From contig CALMJT010000060.1 of NCBI GenBank assembly GCA_937864365.1, positions 1 to 49,150 on the forward strand: a stretch of 49,150 nt of DNA, in the 5' to 3' direction. Positions 25,641-34,128 of this stretch are shown piece after piece. Positions within the stretch are counted from its first letter, which is position 1. Every line of letters begins with the position of its first letter. The stretch comes from an uncultured Alteromonadales bacterium. Lineage in GTDB: Bacteria; Pseudomonadota; Gammaproteobacteria; Pseudomonadales; Cellvibrionaceae. The notes under the pieces were generated by a model. It saw only the letters and a program-made list of their open reading frames with translations. It was not told the origin of the DNA and searched no databases. The translations under genes were made by a program, and so were the position numbers.

Positions 25641-26285
25641 TTAAGTATAGGCTAAACCGGCGTTGTAATCGTTATCACCTTGTCGGCCTGATATTACTTG
25701 CCCGGTAGACACTGTTGATTGAGGCTTAAAATAATTTTGAGCGTATGCTGTCCCAAGGCCAACCACGCCGCCGACAGTTTGTTGGCGGCTAAAGGAATCA
25801 TTTAAATCATTTTGTGCTGTTCTTGCGGCCTGCTGCTCTGCGATACCGGCTAAGTCTGATAGACCGGTTGCGGCTGCCGTATTGTCACCTTCCCCAATGG
25901 CTATTTTGTTGCTAATGCCAGTTAGATAATCCGCGGTTTGATTATTGTCTGCACCGCCTTGATTTATTCCAGATGCGGATGCTTGAGAGTTTGAAACTCT
26001 GCTTAGCTCTTTTTGAAAGCCTCCGCTATCTGGATTTACGCCACGCGAAGAAAGGCCAGCTGTCACTTGATTTTTCGCCTGATCGTATTGTGCTGCGGTT
26101 GCTTGCTGGGTAATCCCTCTTGCAACTTGTCTATTATTTTCTGTGTTTACTTCATCGACACGATCAGAATAAATTTCTCTCGCTTCACCGCCAGTCTGAA
26201 GCGCAAGATTCCAATAATTAATTGCAGCTTCAGCTTGTGCTCGCTCAGCGCTCGTTTCTTTTACCTTGTCCGGGCCTTTACCCAT
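25641..26285 (-). CDS. Q/A-rich hypothetical virion protein
   Basis: The 214-residue product is read from ATG 26285, which has AGAGG 10 bases upstream; the TTG nine bases earlier is less likely. It starts MGKGPDKVKETSAERAQAEA and has helical Q/A-rich sections (NNRQVARGITQQATAAQYDQ), then a glycine-rich part. Proteins of this composition stand at the same place in other podovirus genomes next to ejection proteins. The start overlaps the stop of the preceding gene by one base (TAATG). Confidence 0.6.
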   Translation of the reverse strand: MGKGPDKVKETSAERAQAEAAINYWNLALQTGGEAREIYSDRVDEVNTENNRQVARGITQQATAAQYDQAKNQVTAGLSSRGVNPDSGGFQKELSRVSNSQASASGINQGGADNNQTADYLTGISNKIAIGEGDNTAAATGLSDLAGIAEQQAARTAQNDLNDSFSRQQTVGGVVGLGTAYAQNYFKPQSTVSTGQVISGRQGDNDYNAGLAYT

Positions 26286-26713
26286 TATAAACAAACCTCT
26301 AGATAATATTGATTGTTAATATTTGAGACTAATTTCCACCCAGCCATTTTGCACAACCTCATAACCGATTTTTTCATTGTTATCATTTCCAACTTGGATG
26401 CTTTAACCATCTTTGACAAATTAACAACATCGTCGAAATGATTTTTTATTCCATGACCGCTTATGCTTCCGGCCGCCCACACGAAAACGACAAAATTATT
26501 ATTTTTGCAGTATGGTTTCAAAATAAAATAAGATTTTTCGGTGGTAAAAATTTGTGAGGAGCCGGTTCGGCAGGATTTTTCGAGTTCTATTAAGGTGTGC
26601 GGACTGTCTATATCCTTGAATATGTCTTGTATAGATTTTAAAGCCCAGGGCTGGAGCTTATCGAACGAAATTGCAGATAAGTCTTTGTTTAATTCTCGTA
26701 AGATTTTTCCCAT
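26285..26713 (-). CDS. Hypothetical protein, possibly GNAT-like (T7 gp13-like position)
   Basis: The 142-residue product has a fold-like pattern seen in small phage acetyltransferase-like proteins: a first helix, strands around SYFILKPYC and NFVVFVWAAG, a helix after it, and an end with MRLCKMAGWKLVSN then YYLEV. Phage T7 gp13 and its relatives have a similar size and plan and are needed for virion assembly. The motif match is weak, so I give only the suggestion. It overlaps the previous gene by 25 bases. Confidence 0.5.
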   Translation of the reverse strand: MGKILRELNKDLSAISFDKLQPWALKSIQDIFKDIDSPHTLIELEKSCRTGSSQIFTTEKSYFILKPYCKNNNFVVFVWAAGSISGHGIKNHFDDVVNLSKMVKASKLEMITMKKSVMRLCKMAGWKLVSNINNQYYLEVCL

Positions 26714-27063
26714 TTGTGCAAATCTCTAATGGTCACCCCTCTCTTGACGAATTCTGCCATTTCTGCGCTTGCTGAGGCGTATCTATTCCCCGCCGCTGTG
26801 TTTATTTCGGAAATATAAGACTGTAGCACTCCAAAATTAACCTCTATTAATTTTGATTCAGCATCGACAATGCTCATCTTTAGATCGGTATCACTTTGCA
26901 AGACGCTTAGTACTGCATTCATGCGAGCCATAAGTTCAGCGGAAAATACAAATCGTGCGCCGTTTTTGCATTTTATTGGCAAAAGAAAAATTTGATTTAA
27001 ATACTTTAAAATTTCCTCTTCGGTAGCTGCTACTTTTTTTGAATCATGCTTCACACTTGGCAT
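26689..27063 (-). CDS. Hypothetical protein in tail region
   Basis: The 124-residue protein is mostly helical, with a segment ELMARMNAVLSVLQSD and a later helix RYASASAEMAEFVKRG. No family is recognised, although the size and position between a fibre gene and the ejection-like genes would suit a tail or fibre assembly factor. It overlaps both neighbours by about 20 bases, so translation is probably coupled. Confidence 0.55.
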   Translation of the reverse strand: MPSVKHDSKKVAATEEEILKYLNQIFLLPIKCKNGARFVFSAELMARMNAVLSVLQSDTDLKMSIVDAESKLIEVNFGVLQSYISEINTAAGNRYASASAEMAEFVKRGVTIRDLHKWEKSYEN

Positions 27064-27436
27064 AAATAATCTCTTCTTGGTACGGCCATAACTCTAGCCT
27101 TATTTCGTAAATACCCGGCTCCGCAAATTCAATATCAAAATCGGAATCATTTTGATCGATTATGAATAAGTCTCCGCCCGGATAAAAAACATGTGTATTT
27201 AATGGAATGTTCTGAATGATAAAAGGTTGATTGGGAGCTACTGTTGACGAGTTGTAAATAATTGGAAATGCAGGTCTAGAAATAATTTGTCGATTATGAA
27301 TGTATTCGATCGCAGTTTCTGACGCGCCAGGAACCCAATCGCAGCCAGCTGGTATTTCTTCTGGCATTGGTAAGCCGCCAAAAATCAAACTAACCACTTC
27401 GCCAGTATCCACTCTGTAAACCGAGCTAACGCTCAT
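27044..27436 (-). CDS. Hypothetical protein downstream of the tail fibre
   Basis: The 130-residue product is beta-rich: MSVSSVYRVDTGEVVSLIFGG, a central PFIIQNIPLNTHVFYPGGDL, and a final EIRLELWPYQEEI. It overlaps the end of the fibre gene by four bases (ATGA type). Position and size are those of tail fibre assembly proteins, but I see no diagnostic motif. Confidence 0.55.
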   Translation of the reverse strand: MSVSSVYRVDTGEVVSLIFGGLPMPEEIPAGCDWVPGASETAIEYIHNRQIISRPAFPIIYNSSTVAPNQPFIIQNIPLNTHVFYPGGDLFIIDQNDSDFDIEFAEPGIYEIRLELWPYQEEIIYAKCEA

Positions 27437-29490
27437 CGTTTTGCGCCCTCAATAACTAAAGTTCTTTGAAATATTGTTGCATTAACCGAATTGGCTGATT
27501 GATTTTTTTGAATTTGAAATTCAATCGTATATGTATGAGTTCCACTTCCTGGTTGATCTAAAAATGGCACTGAAACGGAACCTCTAGAAACCTCTGTAAA
27601 CGATCCATCCGAAAAGCTGTCCTGATTCATGCCGCTTGTCGCTAACAGTGTCCAAGTTCTTAAAACTTGACCACCTCTCAACAAACGCATATTAAAAAAC
27701 CCTTCGGCGCCGCTAACTTGCGCTGACATATTTAATACGGCATAGGCGTGCATATTTATTGAAATTGCCGACGTGCTTACCGTATTTGTCATTGTTACTG
27801 AGCCGGATAAGGCGTGATACCAGCCGTCAGACTGCACATTCGAAATGCTTAGTGTTGAAGTACTTAAAACTAAGCGAGTAATAAAAACAGATTGTCCGGC
27901 CAACTGAAGTGTATCTACTGCCGCGTTACCAATATAAGCATTGGTGATTGCTGCTGCTAAAATATATGTACCGATATTGCTTGAGCTTATTCGGTTGTGA
28001 TCACCCACAACGGAATTAGTAAGCCAGCTTGCGCCCTGCCTACTGTTCGCGGTTACATCTGCATTATCAGCAGGGCGTCCAGCGCCGCTCACGCCAGACC
28101 AATTTGCAGTCCCTCCCAAATTGGCGCCATCTGAAATTTGGCTTGTATCTGTTATCCTGTTGGCATTGTTCTCTGGGCGTCCGCTACCAACAACCTGATT
28201 CCAATCAACACCGCCAGAATTTAAAATAATTTGGCCTAAGCTATTGCGAATGATAATGCTGGAGGCTTCTATTGATCCATTTTTGCTGAGCCGCCAACCT
28301 GTCGTTGATGAAAAAGAATTCGATTGAATTGTGTTACCGATATAGGCATTGGTGATATTACCGACACCTATATTTGCCAAAATAAAACTAGCATCAAATC
28401 CTGTCAGCTTATCTACTGATAACGATCCGATTTGTGCAGAAGAGATAGTCCCGTTTCTAATTCTGGCGGTATCAATATAGGTAACCCCATCAACAACAAT
28501 AAACGGAACAACTACGGAATTATTCTCGCCCAAAACTGCAAACGTACTTGCGCTTACTAAAAATTGAGTGCTTTGGCCGTTATTTAAAAAGCCTACGCCA
28601 CCCACCAGATTTCCAACCTGGGTTTTTACTGTCCATTGAGCATTAAGACCGTCAACACTCTGTCCTTGAATCTCTAGGGTCGCCGTGTTTTCGCCAACGG
28701 TCGTTGATAGCTGTGTAACGCTTTCTGAGACCGATGAAAGCAAATTGTCTAGATTTGATAACGATGTATTTAATTGTGTTATAGCGCTCGATGACGCCTG
28801 AATATCCTGTCCGTTTTGATCTGTTGCGCTTATCAGGCTGTTTATCTGATCAACAATGCCGCCTGGCTCGCTAATTAAATTGATTTCAGCCCTTAACTGT
28901 TCGGCCAATACAGATTCGTTAATTTCTCCAGAAATTATATTGATAAGGTCTTCCGGGTCTAAGCTTCTGGCGCCCTTTGTCCCCACTTCGCTGTTGTATG
29001 GGCCTGTGATTCCAGATTCACTTACAAACCTTATCCAGTAATAATAATTTACGTCTTGCTCAACATTCTGATCAGCAAACAGATACCCGAGACCAGTTTG
29101 ACCAATTTTTACCGCGTTACCAATATTTTCGTCAGTTGATCTAAATACCTCGGTGTAACTATGATTTCTATACGCCAATAAAGGGTTGTCCCACTCTAAA
29201 AAAACGTAAGAAAAGCCACCAGTTACTACAAGGTTAGTTGGCGCTGGCGGTCTTGATCTTGACGGTACCGGCATAGCTGAAACTAAATTTGTTCCGGCCA
29301 CCAATCTTGCATTGTTTATCTTTCCGATGCGCTCAAGAATACCGGCATCAATGAGGTCTTTAATTCTAAGAAATCGTTCTTGTGGATCGCCGGTAATTCC
29401 ATCGCCAACCTCGGCAAATGATTTTAGTTTGTTTAGGACGTTTAATAGGTTTGATTCAAGATTTGCGCGCGGCTGGGGAATTCCTGCCAT
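27433..29490 (-). CDS. Tail fibre / receptor-binding protein with FN3 and DUF1983-like parts
   Basis: The 685-residue protein begins with a short helical head, has a fibronectin type III-like domain at about residues 78-170 (PPAPTNLVVTGGFSYVFLEW), and then a helical coiled section (SSAITQLNTSLSNLDNLLSS). A segment like the central fibre region of lambda J-type proteins follows (GGVGFLNNGQSTQFLVSASTF, then IRNGTISSAQIGSLSVDKL). Two copies of a W-x-x-V-x-G-x-GRPxxNA motif follow near residues 430-475, and a beta-sandwich-like domain ends the chain. It most likely binds the host receptor. A 4-base overlap couples it to the next gene. Confidence 0.8.
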   Translation of the reverse strand: MAGIPQPRANLESNLLNVLNKLKSFAEVGDGITGDPQERFLRIKDLIDAGILERIGKINNARLVAGTNLVSAMPVPSRSRPPAPTNLVVTGGFSYVFLEWDNPLLAYRNHSYTEVFRSTDENIGNAVKIGQTGLGYLFADQNVEQDVNYYYWIRFVSESGITGPYNSEVGTKGARSLDPEDLINIISGEINESVLAEQLRAEINLISEPGGIVDQINSLISATDQNGQDIQASSSAITQLNTSLSNLDNLLSSVSESVTQLSTTVGENTATLEIQGQSVDGLNAQWTVKTQVGNLVGGVGFLNNGQSTQFLVSASTFAVLGENNSVVVPFIVVDGVTYIDTARIRNGTISSAQIGSLSVDKLTGFDASFILANIGVGNITNAYIGNTIQSNSFSSTTGWRLSKNGSIEASSIIIRNSLGQIILNSGGVDWNQVVGSGRPENNANRITDTSQISDGANLGGTANWSGVSGAGRPADNADVTANSRQGASWLTNSVVGDHNRISSSNIGTYILAAAITNAYIGNAAVDTLQLAGQSVFITRLVLSTSTLSISNVQSDGWYHALSGSVTMTNTVSTSAISINMHAYAVLNMSAQVSGAEGFFNMRLLRGGQVLRTWTLLATSGMNQDSFSDGSFTEVSRGSVSVPFLDQPGSGTHTYTIEFQIQKNQSANSVNATIFQRTLVIEGAKR

Positions 29491-31082
29491 TAATTTACCT
29501 CTGCGGCGCTTGATGAGAATTGAATTCTAGAAACTCCCGCGCCGGTCTTATTGCTAAATTGAAATTGTCTAAATCGCTTTCTTGATCCTATGCGATGAAC
29601 TTTTTCTGACCGAACGGTAATGCTTGATACTTCGCCGTCGCGAATAACGTCGATTTCAACAGGATACGAATCGGCATCAACTTTTAAATGTGTAAAGTGA
29701 AGATTTGGCGGAGTAAGAAATATTTTGCTAGTCCATATTGATTGCGCAGGCCCTCCCTCGTCCCAAAGCATTAATTTTGTGCCTTGCTTCAAATAAAGCT
29801 TTCCATCTTCTGGATCAGAATAAACCGTGTCGGTGTAGACATCATAAAATCTGAAGCCGGTTCTAGGGTTAAAAATAAAAGCGCCCTGAGATTCATCTGT
29901 TTTATAAAATGCCAAATACTCTTCATCGTATTTGTAGGCGTGAATGCTTGTCGGGTTAAATCTTTTTCTCCAATCCTCTGGCAAAATAAAATCACCAGTA
30001 ATAAGTCCCGCTCCAGAACCTATTGTTACAAGCCCGTCAGGGCTTGCGTAGATGACCTCTGCGCCCATATCGACTATCGATCGTTTGCTAACACAAGGCT
30101 GGACAATATCTAACTTTTGATCGATAAACTCTCTCGGGTGGCTACCGTAAATAATTGCTGGCCTGCCATCGGTGCACACAACTATTCCAGAAGAAGAGAC
30201 AGCTAATCCTACAACTTCATCTTGGAAAGATATTTCATAGTTGGTGGGCCATGCATGTAAAAAATAAGGCTCGCTAAAAGCCACTGTTCTACCGAAAAAG
30301 CCAGCTAAAACACCATTTGGAGTCATTGTTAACCCAATCATATTGGGGTCTGGCGCTCGCCAACCTTCAGACGGGAGGCTATCCGATAAATTTTCTGACG
30401 CCACATTATCTAAAAAGCTGGTATCTGCTATTGGAAGCTCTGCTACCAGTTGAAATACTCCGGCAGTCTCGACGCGATAAATCCTTCTAGTTACTATTGA
30501 AAAATTCCCGCTGGGAACGCTCAGCCCATTGAGCGCAACCTCACCACCTTCGGCGTCAAATCTTCTAACTTCAACGCTGGGGTCGCTTGGTGGGCCTTCT
30601 TCAAAAATGTCAGAAACATACGTTTGCACATAAAACGTAGTTAATTCTTGCGCACCCTCTGGAATTTCCGCAATAGAGCCTACAGCATTGATAATAGGCG
30701 GCTTTGGGATTCCCAAATCTCTTACAGCTGCCGGATAAGGCCCATCACCAGCTTGCGCCAAATTGGTTTTTGTATAACTCGGTAGTCCTGATCCGGTTAT
30801 ATATGTCACAACCTCTGTGTCACGAGCCAACGGGCCGCGCACGACATTTACATCTAGCTCGTCAAACTCAAACCAATAACCACCAGCCTCTTCGTTATAC
30901 AGATAAATAGACTGAGTGGATTCCCTTAGCGGTATTCCGGTGTCCAACAGTCCTTGGTCTTGAGAAATTTTTCCACCACGCAGCTCTACGTTAACCGCTT
31001 CTGTTGCGTAATTATTTGGCATTGTCTTGGCGTCCAATATTGGATAAACGCCAACAAAGTTGGATATGTCTATTTTGGGCAT
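29490..31082 (-). CDS. Podoviral tail protein, beta-rich (propeller-like)
   Basis: The 530-residue product opens MPKIDISNFVGVYPILDAKT and then NNYATEAVNVELRGGKI, an N terminus that is common to a group of podoviral tail proteins. The rest alternates beta strands and short loops (RRIYRVETAGVFQLVAELP and similar), consistent with a propeller-like tail or needle-adaptor component. Length and place after the adaptor genes agree with this. The exact role is not known. Confidence 0.65.
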   Translation of the reverse strand: MPKIDISNFVGVYPILDAKTMPNNYATEAVNVELRGGKISQDQGLLDTGIPLRESTQSIYLYNEEAGGYWFEFDELDVNVVRGPLARDTEVVTYITGSGLPSYTKTNLAQAGDGPYPAAVRDLGIPKPPIINAVGSIAEIPEGAQELTTFYVQTYVSDIFEEGPPSDPSVEVRRFDAEGGEVALNGLSVPSGNFSIVTRRIYRVETAGVFQLVAELPIADTSFLDNVASENLSDSLPSEGWRAPDPNMIGLTMTPNGVLAGFFGRTVAFSEPYFLHAWPTNYEISFQDEVVGLAVSSSGIVVCTDGRPAIIYGSHPREFIDQKLDIVQPCVSKRSIVDMGAEVIYASPDGLVTIGSGAGLITGDFILPEDWRKRFNPTSIHAYKYDEEYLAFYKTDESQGAFIFNPRTGFRFYDVYTDTVYSDPEDGKLYLKQGTKLMLWDEGGPAQSIWTSKIFLTPPNLHFTHLKVDADSYPVEIDVIRDGEVSSITVRSEKVHRIGSRKRFRQFQFSNKTGAGVSRIQFSSSAAEVN

Positions 31083-31085
31083 AGC

Positions 31086-31754
31086 TTAGATATAAAACCT
31101 TCTCGAAACCCTTCCTGGCCGTCTGAACGAGCTATAGCCTCTACTGCTTTCCCTGTTGGCCTTTCCGCATCCATCTTGAAACATTTGCAGGTGGTAATTA
31201 GCCAAATTTAAATCAGTCCACTCTTTTCCAGGCAGTGAATATAAGTAATGCCTGGCTCCGCAAAGAATTGTCTTTCTGTGGTCATCATAAATGCTTTGAA
31301 TAACTTCCGTGCTCTCTCTGTCTGGCTTAAGCGAAACGACCAAAGTAACTTCATTTTGGTAAAGTCGATCGCTAGGCCCTACAGCAATATTTTTTTTATT
31401 TCTTTGAAAATAAAAAGGCTCTCTTGGTGCCCTGTCTCCGCGCTTTGGAAATTCGGCCTGGAAGTGGTCAATGCCAAAATATTGAAGCTCTCTATCTATC
31501 CCGTTATCGTCAAAAGTCGCCAACAGCACTTCATCAAGAGACGTTCCTTTTGGTGTTCGTATTTCAATGTCTGATAAATCATTGGGGGCAATAAAAGGCT
31601 GAAGCTGCCTTCGCCAATATTTTGTTTTTTGACAAAACTCTATTAGCGACTCTCTTATTGCATGCTCAATTAGCGGGGTGGCTATTGAATTTATTTCAAC
31701 CCTAATATCTTTGTAGAACTCTTCTATATCGATCATTTTTTCATTGCTTATCAT
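31086..31754 (-). CDS. Tail/adaptor protein, gatekeeper-like
   Basis: This 222-residue protein has a helical start (FYKDIRVEINSIATPLIEHA, then REYLIEFCQKT-like) and beta segments around VTLVVSLKPDRE. It ends with a long helix and a basic tail (FRRPGRVSRRFYI). Position after two adaptor proteins and before the large tail protein suits a tail-tube or gatekeeper component of a short tail. The assignment is from order and general shape. Confidence 0.6.
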   Translation of the reverse strand: MISNEKMIDIEEFYKDIRVEINSIATPLIEHAIRESLIEFCQKTKYWRRQLQPFIAPNDLSDIEIRTPKGTSLDEVLLATFDDNGIDRELQYFGIDHFQAEFPKRGDRAPREPFYFQRNKKNIAVGPSDRLYQNEVTLVVSLKPDRESTEVIQSIYDDHRKTILCGARHYLYSLPGKEWTDLNLANYHLQMFQDGCGKANRESSRGYSSFRRPGRVSRRFYI

Positions 31755-31756
31755 TT

Positions 31757-32407
31757 TTAATCTCTCTTGAATGCCGAAGTCCTAATTTCGCCACTTAATT
31801 TAATCCCAGTGCTTTGAACAAAGCGATTCAAATAAACTGACGCTTTCGCTTGAGCATTTGGCAGTGAGTCATCTAGCAAAAAGCATCTATGCGCTGCCCA
31901 GTCAACAAGATTTGGATGATATATAGGGCTGACTGTGGTTTTTGTATCTTCAGTAATGGTGCCGTACTCATCAGGGACAATTGATGCCGAAAACGAAATT
32001 GTTGTCCCTGGGCTGGGTGATGGGTATAAGCTAAAAACCAAAGGATTGTCTTCATCATAAATAAAATCAGATGGCAGTCCAGACCTCTGATCAAACTCCC
32101 ACTCTGGGTTGATAGCGCTTATATCGTCTCTTCTAGCCAAATATATTGCTTTTCTTTTGTCGGCATTGGCTGCGTAATGCACAGAGAGCACTCTAACTAT
32201 TTTTTTTTCGGTTCGGGTCAAATCTTGCGTCGTTCCTGACCTGCATCGGAAATTAATGTTTGTTGCGGTGGCTTCAGGTTTGTGGGCAGCAAGAATGCAC
32301 TCCCCCTCATAAATCCATTTATAAATATCACTTTCACCAATTGCTCGCCATTTTGCATCATGCAAAACACTTAATACTGAATTTTTTATATTTATTACGG
32401 TGGACAT
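31757..32407 (-). CDS. Phage adaptor protein (DUF6682-like)
   Basis: The 216-residue product starts MSTVINIKNSVLSVLHDAKW and continues with IYKWIYEGECILAAHKPEA, which fits the DUF6682 head-tail adaptor pattern, and ends with a helix HPNLVDWAAHRCFLLDD. It shares plan and several positions with the next gene's product, so the two are tandem paralogues. Adjacent genes overlap by a single base. Confidence 0.75.
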   Translation of the reverse strand: MSTVINIKNSVLSVLHDAKWRAIGESDIYKWIYEGECILAAHKPEATATNINFRCRSGTTQDLTRTEKKIVRVLSVHYAANADKRKAIYLARRDDISAINPEWEFDQRSGLPSDFIYDEDNPLVFSLYPSPSPGTTISFSASIVPDEYGTITEDTKTTVSPIYHPNLVDWAAHRCFLLDDSLPNAQAKASVYLNRFVQSTGIKLSGEIRTSAFKRD

Positions 32408-33066
32408 TACGTGTCATTCCTTGGGTTTTTTGGCGATACTCGAAGCTCTTCCTGAGTGGTTACGCCCAAAAACTGTAGGGCCGAGTTTTTATGTTTTGAT
32501 GCTCTGGCAAAGTTTGCCGACCCTTCTTCATCTTCTTCAAAACACCGAGATAAAACAAAGTCAACAATGTATGGGTAATAATCATCGGGTAGATTGGTTT
32601 TTGTTTCGCCATTCACATTGGTGTATGGGGTTGGGATTGGCGTATAAATTATTTCCAAGATGGTTCCTGGCAATGCAGGTGGGATCGTTTCAAAAACTAA
32701 GTCCTCTCTATCATCAATAACGTATCCAGTTATCACGCCAGACTCTGGAAGACCTCTATAGTCAATGCCGAAATTCTCAACCTCTGTTCGCGATAATCTA
32801 GTAATATGTTTCCCGCCAAAATTGCTCTCCACGCTTAATATTTTTTTCGGTTTTGGCGTCAAGTTTCCCGCCGATATATCCTGGAGGCTTCCAGATTCAC
32901 AAAAATAAGAACCGCGAAGAGTAACTAGGTCGATTTTTTGATTTACCGCGAAAAGCTCAGCCTCATGTATCAGTTGGTGAATATCCTCTTCGAGATATTG
33001 AACTTGCTCGACATCTCGAAGCATTCTAAGAATCTGGGCTGTTAGAGACTCAACTCCCACCGTCAT
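32407..33066 (-). CDS. Second phage adaptor-type protein (paralogue)
   Basis: The 219-residue protein has the same layout as its neighbour: an N-terminal helix pair (LTAQILRMLRDVEQVQYLEE, LIHEAELFAVNQ), a beta middle, and a C-terminal YYPYIVDFVLSRCFEEDEEG helix. It probably forms another ring of the head-tail junction. The start lies 4 bases inside the end of the preceding gene. Confidence 0.7.
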   Translation of the reverse strand: MTVGVESLTAQILRMLRDVEQVQYLEEDIHQLIHEAELFAVNQKIDLVTLRGSYFCESGSLQDISAGNLTPKPKKILSVESNFGGKHITRLSRTEVENFGIDYRGLPESGVITGYVIDDREDLVFETIPPALPGTILEIIYTPIPTPYTNVNGETKTNLPDDYYPYIVDFVLSRCFEEDEEGSANFARASKHKNSALQFLGVTTQEELRVSPKNPRNDT

Positions 33067-33680
33067 TTACCAACAATAGAATTTTCTTTAAGCGTCAGCT
33101 GATAGCCGCTCCATACATCTCTAACTTCTGCTGTTGAAAGCTCAATATCGCTACCAATAATTTCTCTAACAGCCTGAACTCGCGGGCTTTGGTTTGCTGT
33201 AAAGTGATCGGAATTATGAGGATTTAGCTGTTTTACCGCATTAATAATCAGGCTTTTCTTTTCATCTTCGCTCAGCTTTTCACCTTGGCTGTAATTCTCT
33301 TTTTCGGTGTCACTTTCAATTTCATTTGAAATTTCTTCACTAGAAAATTCTGCTTCCTGGCTGCTTTTCAAAACCGCACTGATCGCTGCCGAGTTAATTT
33401 GAGAAAGACCGGGATTTTCTTCGGATGGAGACAAATTTGGGGCAAGGTCTTCTTCGTTAGGCATTTTAATGAACGCTGAAGGCTTTGCTTCCGGCTCGGC
33501 GCTGGATAAAAAATCACGCTCAAGAACCCATACGGATGGGTGATTTAATAAAATTTGTGCCACGCTTTCTGGAACCACTCTGGTTGATCCATGCCCATTC
33601 CATACGATATTTGTTTTAGCTAAGGTGTCTCTTTTAACTTCTTTATTTCCAACATAGGTGACCCGCATAAATTCAGTCAT
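33063..33680 (-). CDS. Hypothetical acidic phage protein
   Basis: This 205-residue protein has a small beta start (MRVTYVGNKEVKRDTLAKTN, then RVVPESVAQILLNHPSVW). It continues into a long acidic, low-complexity middle rich in S and E, and a helical C-terminal part (VQAVREIIGSDIELSTAEVR). The ATG is preceded by AAGGA. The N terminus resembles small phage head-completion or decoration-like proteins, but I name no family. Confidence 0.55.
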   Translation of the reverse strand: MTEFMRVTYVGNKEVKRDTLAKTNIVWNGHGSTRVVPESVAQILLNHPSVWVLERDFLSSAEPEAKPSAFIKMPNEEDLAPNLSPSEENPGLSQINSAAISAVLKSSQEAEFSSEEISNEIESDTEKENYSQGEKLSEDEKKSLIINAVKQLNPHNSDHFTANQSPRVQAVREIIGSDIELSTAEVRDVWSGYQLTLKENSIVGK

Positions 33681-33701
33681 TTTTTTTCCTTGGTAATTAA
33701 T

Positions 33702-33719
33702 GGGCGGCGCTTGCCGCCC
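33702..33719. other. Stable GC hairpin between head genes
   Basis: GGGCGGC-GCTT-GCCGCCC forms a 7-bp all-GC stem with a tetraloop in the 53-base gap between the decoration-like gene and the acidic gene. No T run follows on either strand, so it is more likely an mRNA end-protection or processing element, or an attenuator, than a full terminator. Confidence 0.6.
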
Positions 33720-33733
33720 GGATTAAAATAAAA

Positions 33734-34117
33734 TTATCCGCCAATGAATTGATAGGTAATCACCAAATCAACAGCTCCAGTTGCGGCGGCGCCGCTTAGA
33801 TTTACTCTGATTTCAGAATCGTGCTTCAGGCTAATTGGGGCTTCAGCACGCTCAACCTTGCCAGCAGATGACGTACTGGATGCCGGAATAATTTGCAGCG
33901 TCTCTTCTTCGTTAACAGCGGTTATTGACACAAGGGTTGAGGCTCCAAGAGCTTCATTTACAAAATAAGCGCCAGTGATTAACGAGCTAAACGGCAAATT
34001 AATTGCGACACCAGAGGCGCCAGATGCGTCTCCTTCAAAGATCACCTTTCCGACTGCAACAGAAAGATTTCCGTATTCGCCGGAGTGTTGAACTGTTTTT
34101 TCTGTGGGGGTTCTCAT
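33734..34117 (-). CDS. Probable capsid decoration/stabilising protein
   Basis: The 127-residue protein is small, beta-rich and poor in charged clusters (FSSLITGAYFVNEALGASTL, ISLKHDSEIRVNLSG). It lies directly after the major capsid gene, 11 bases away, the usual place for a head decoration protein. No family motif was identified, so the role is inferred from position and shape. Confidence 0.6.
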   Translation of the reverse strand: MRTPTEKTVQHSGEYGNLSVAVGKVIFEGDASGASGVAINLPFSSLITGAYFVNEALGASTLVSITAVNEEETLQIIPASSTSSAGKVERAEAPISLKHDSEIRVNLSGAAATGAVDLVITYQFIGG

Positions 34118-34128
34118 CTTAAATATCC

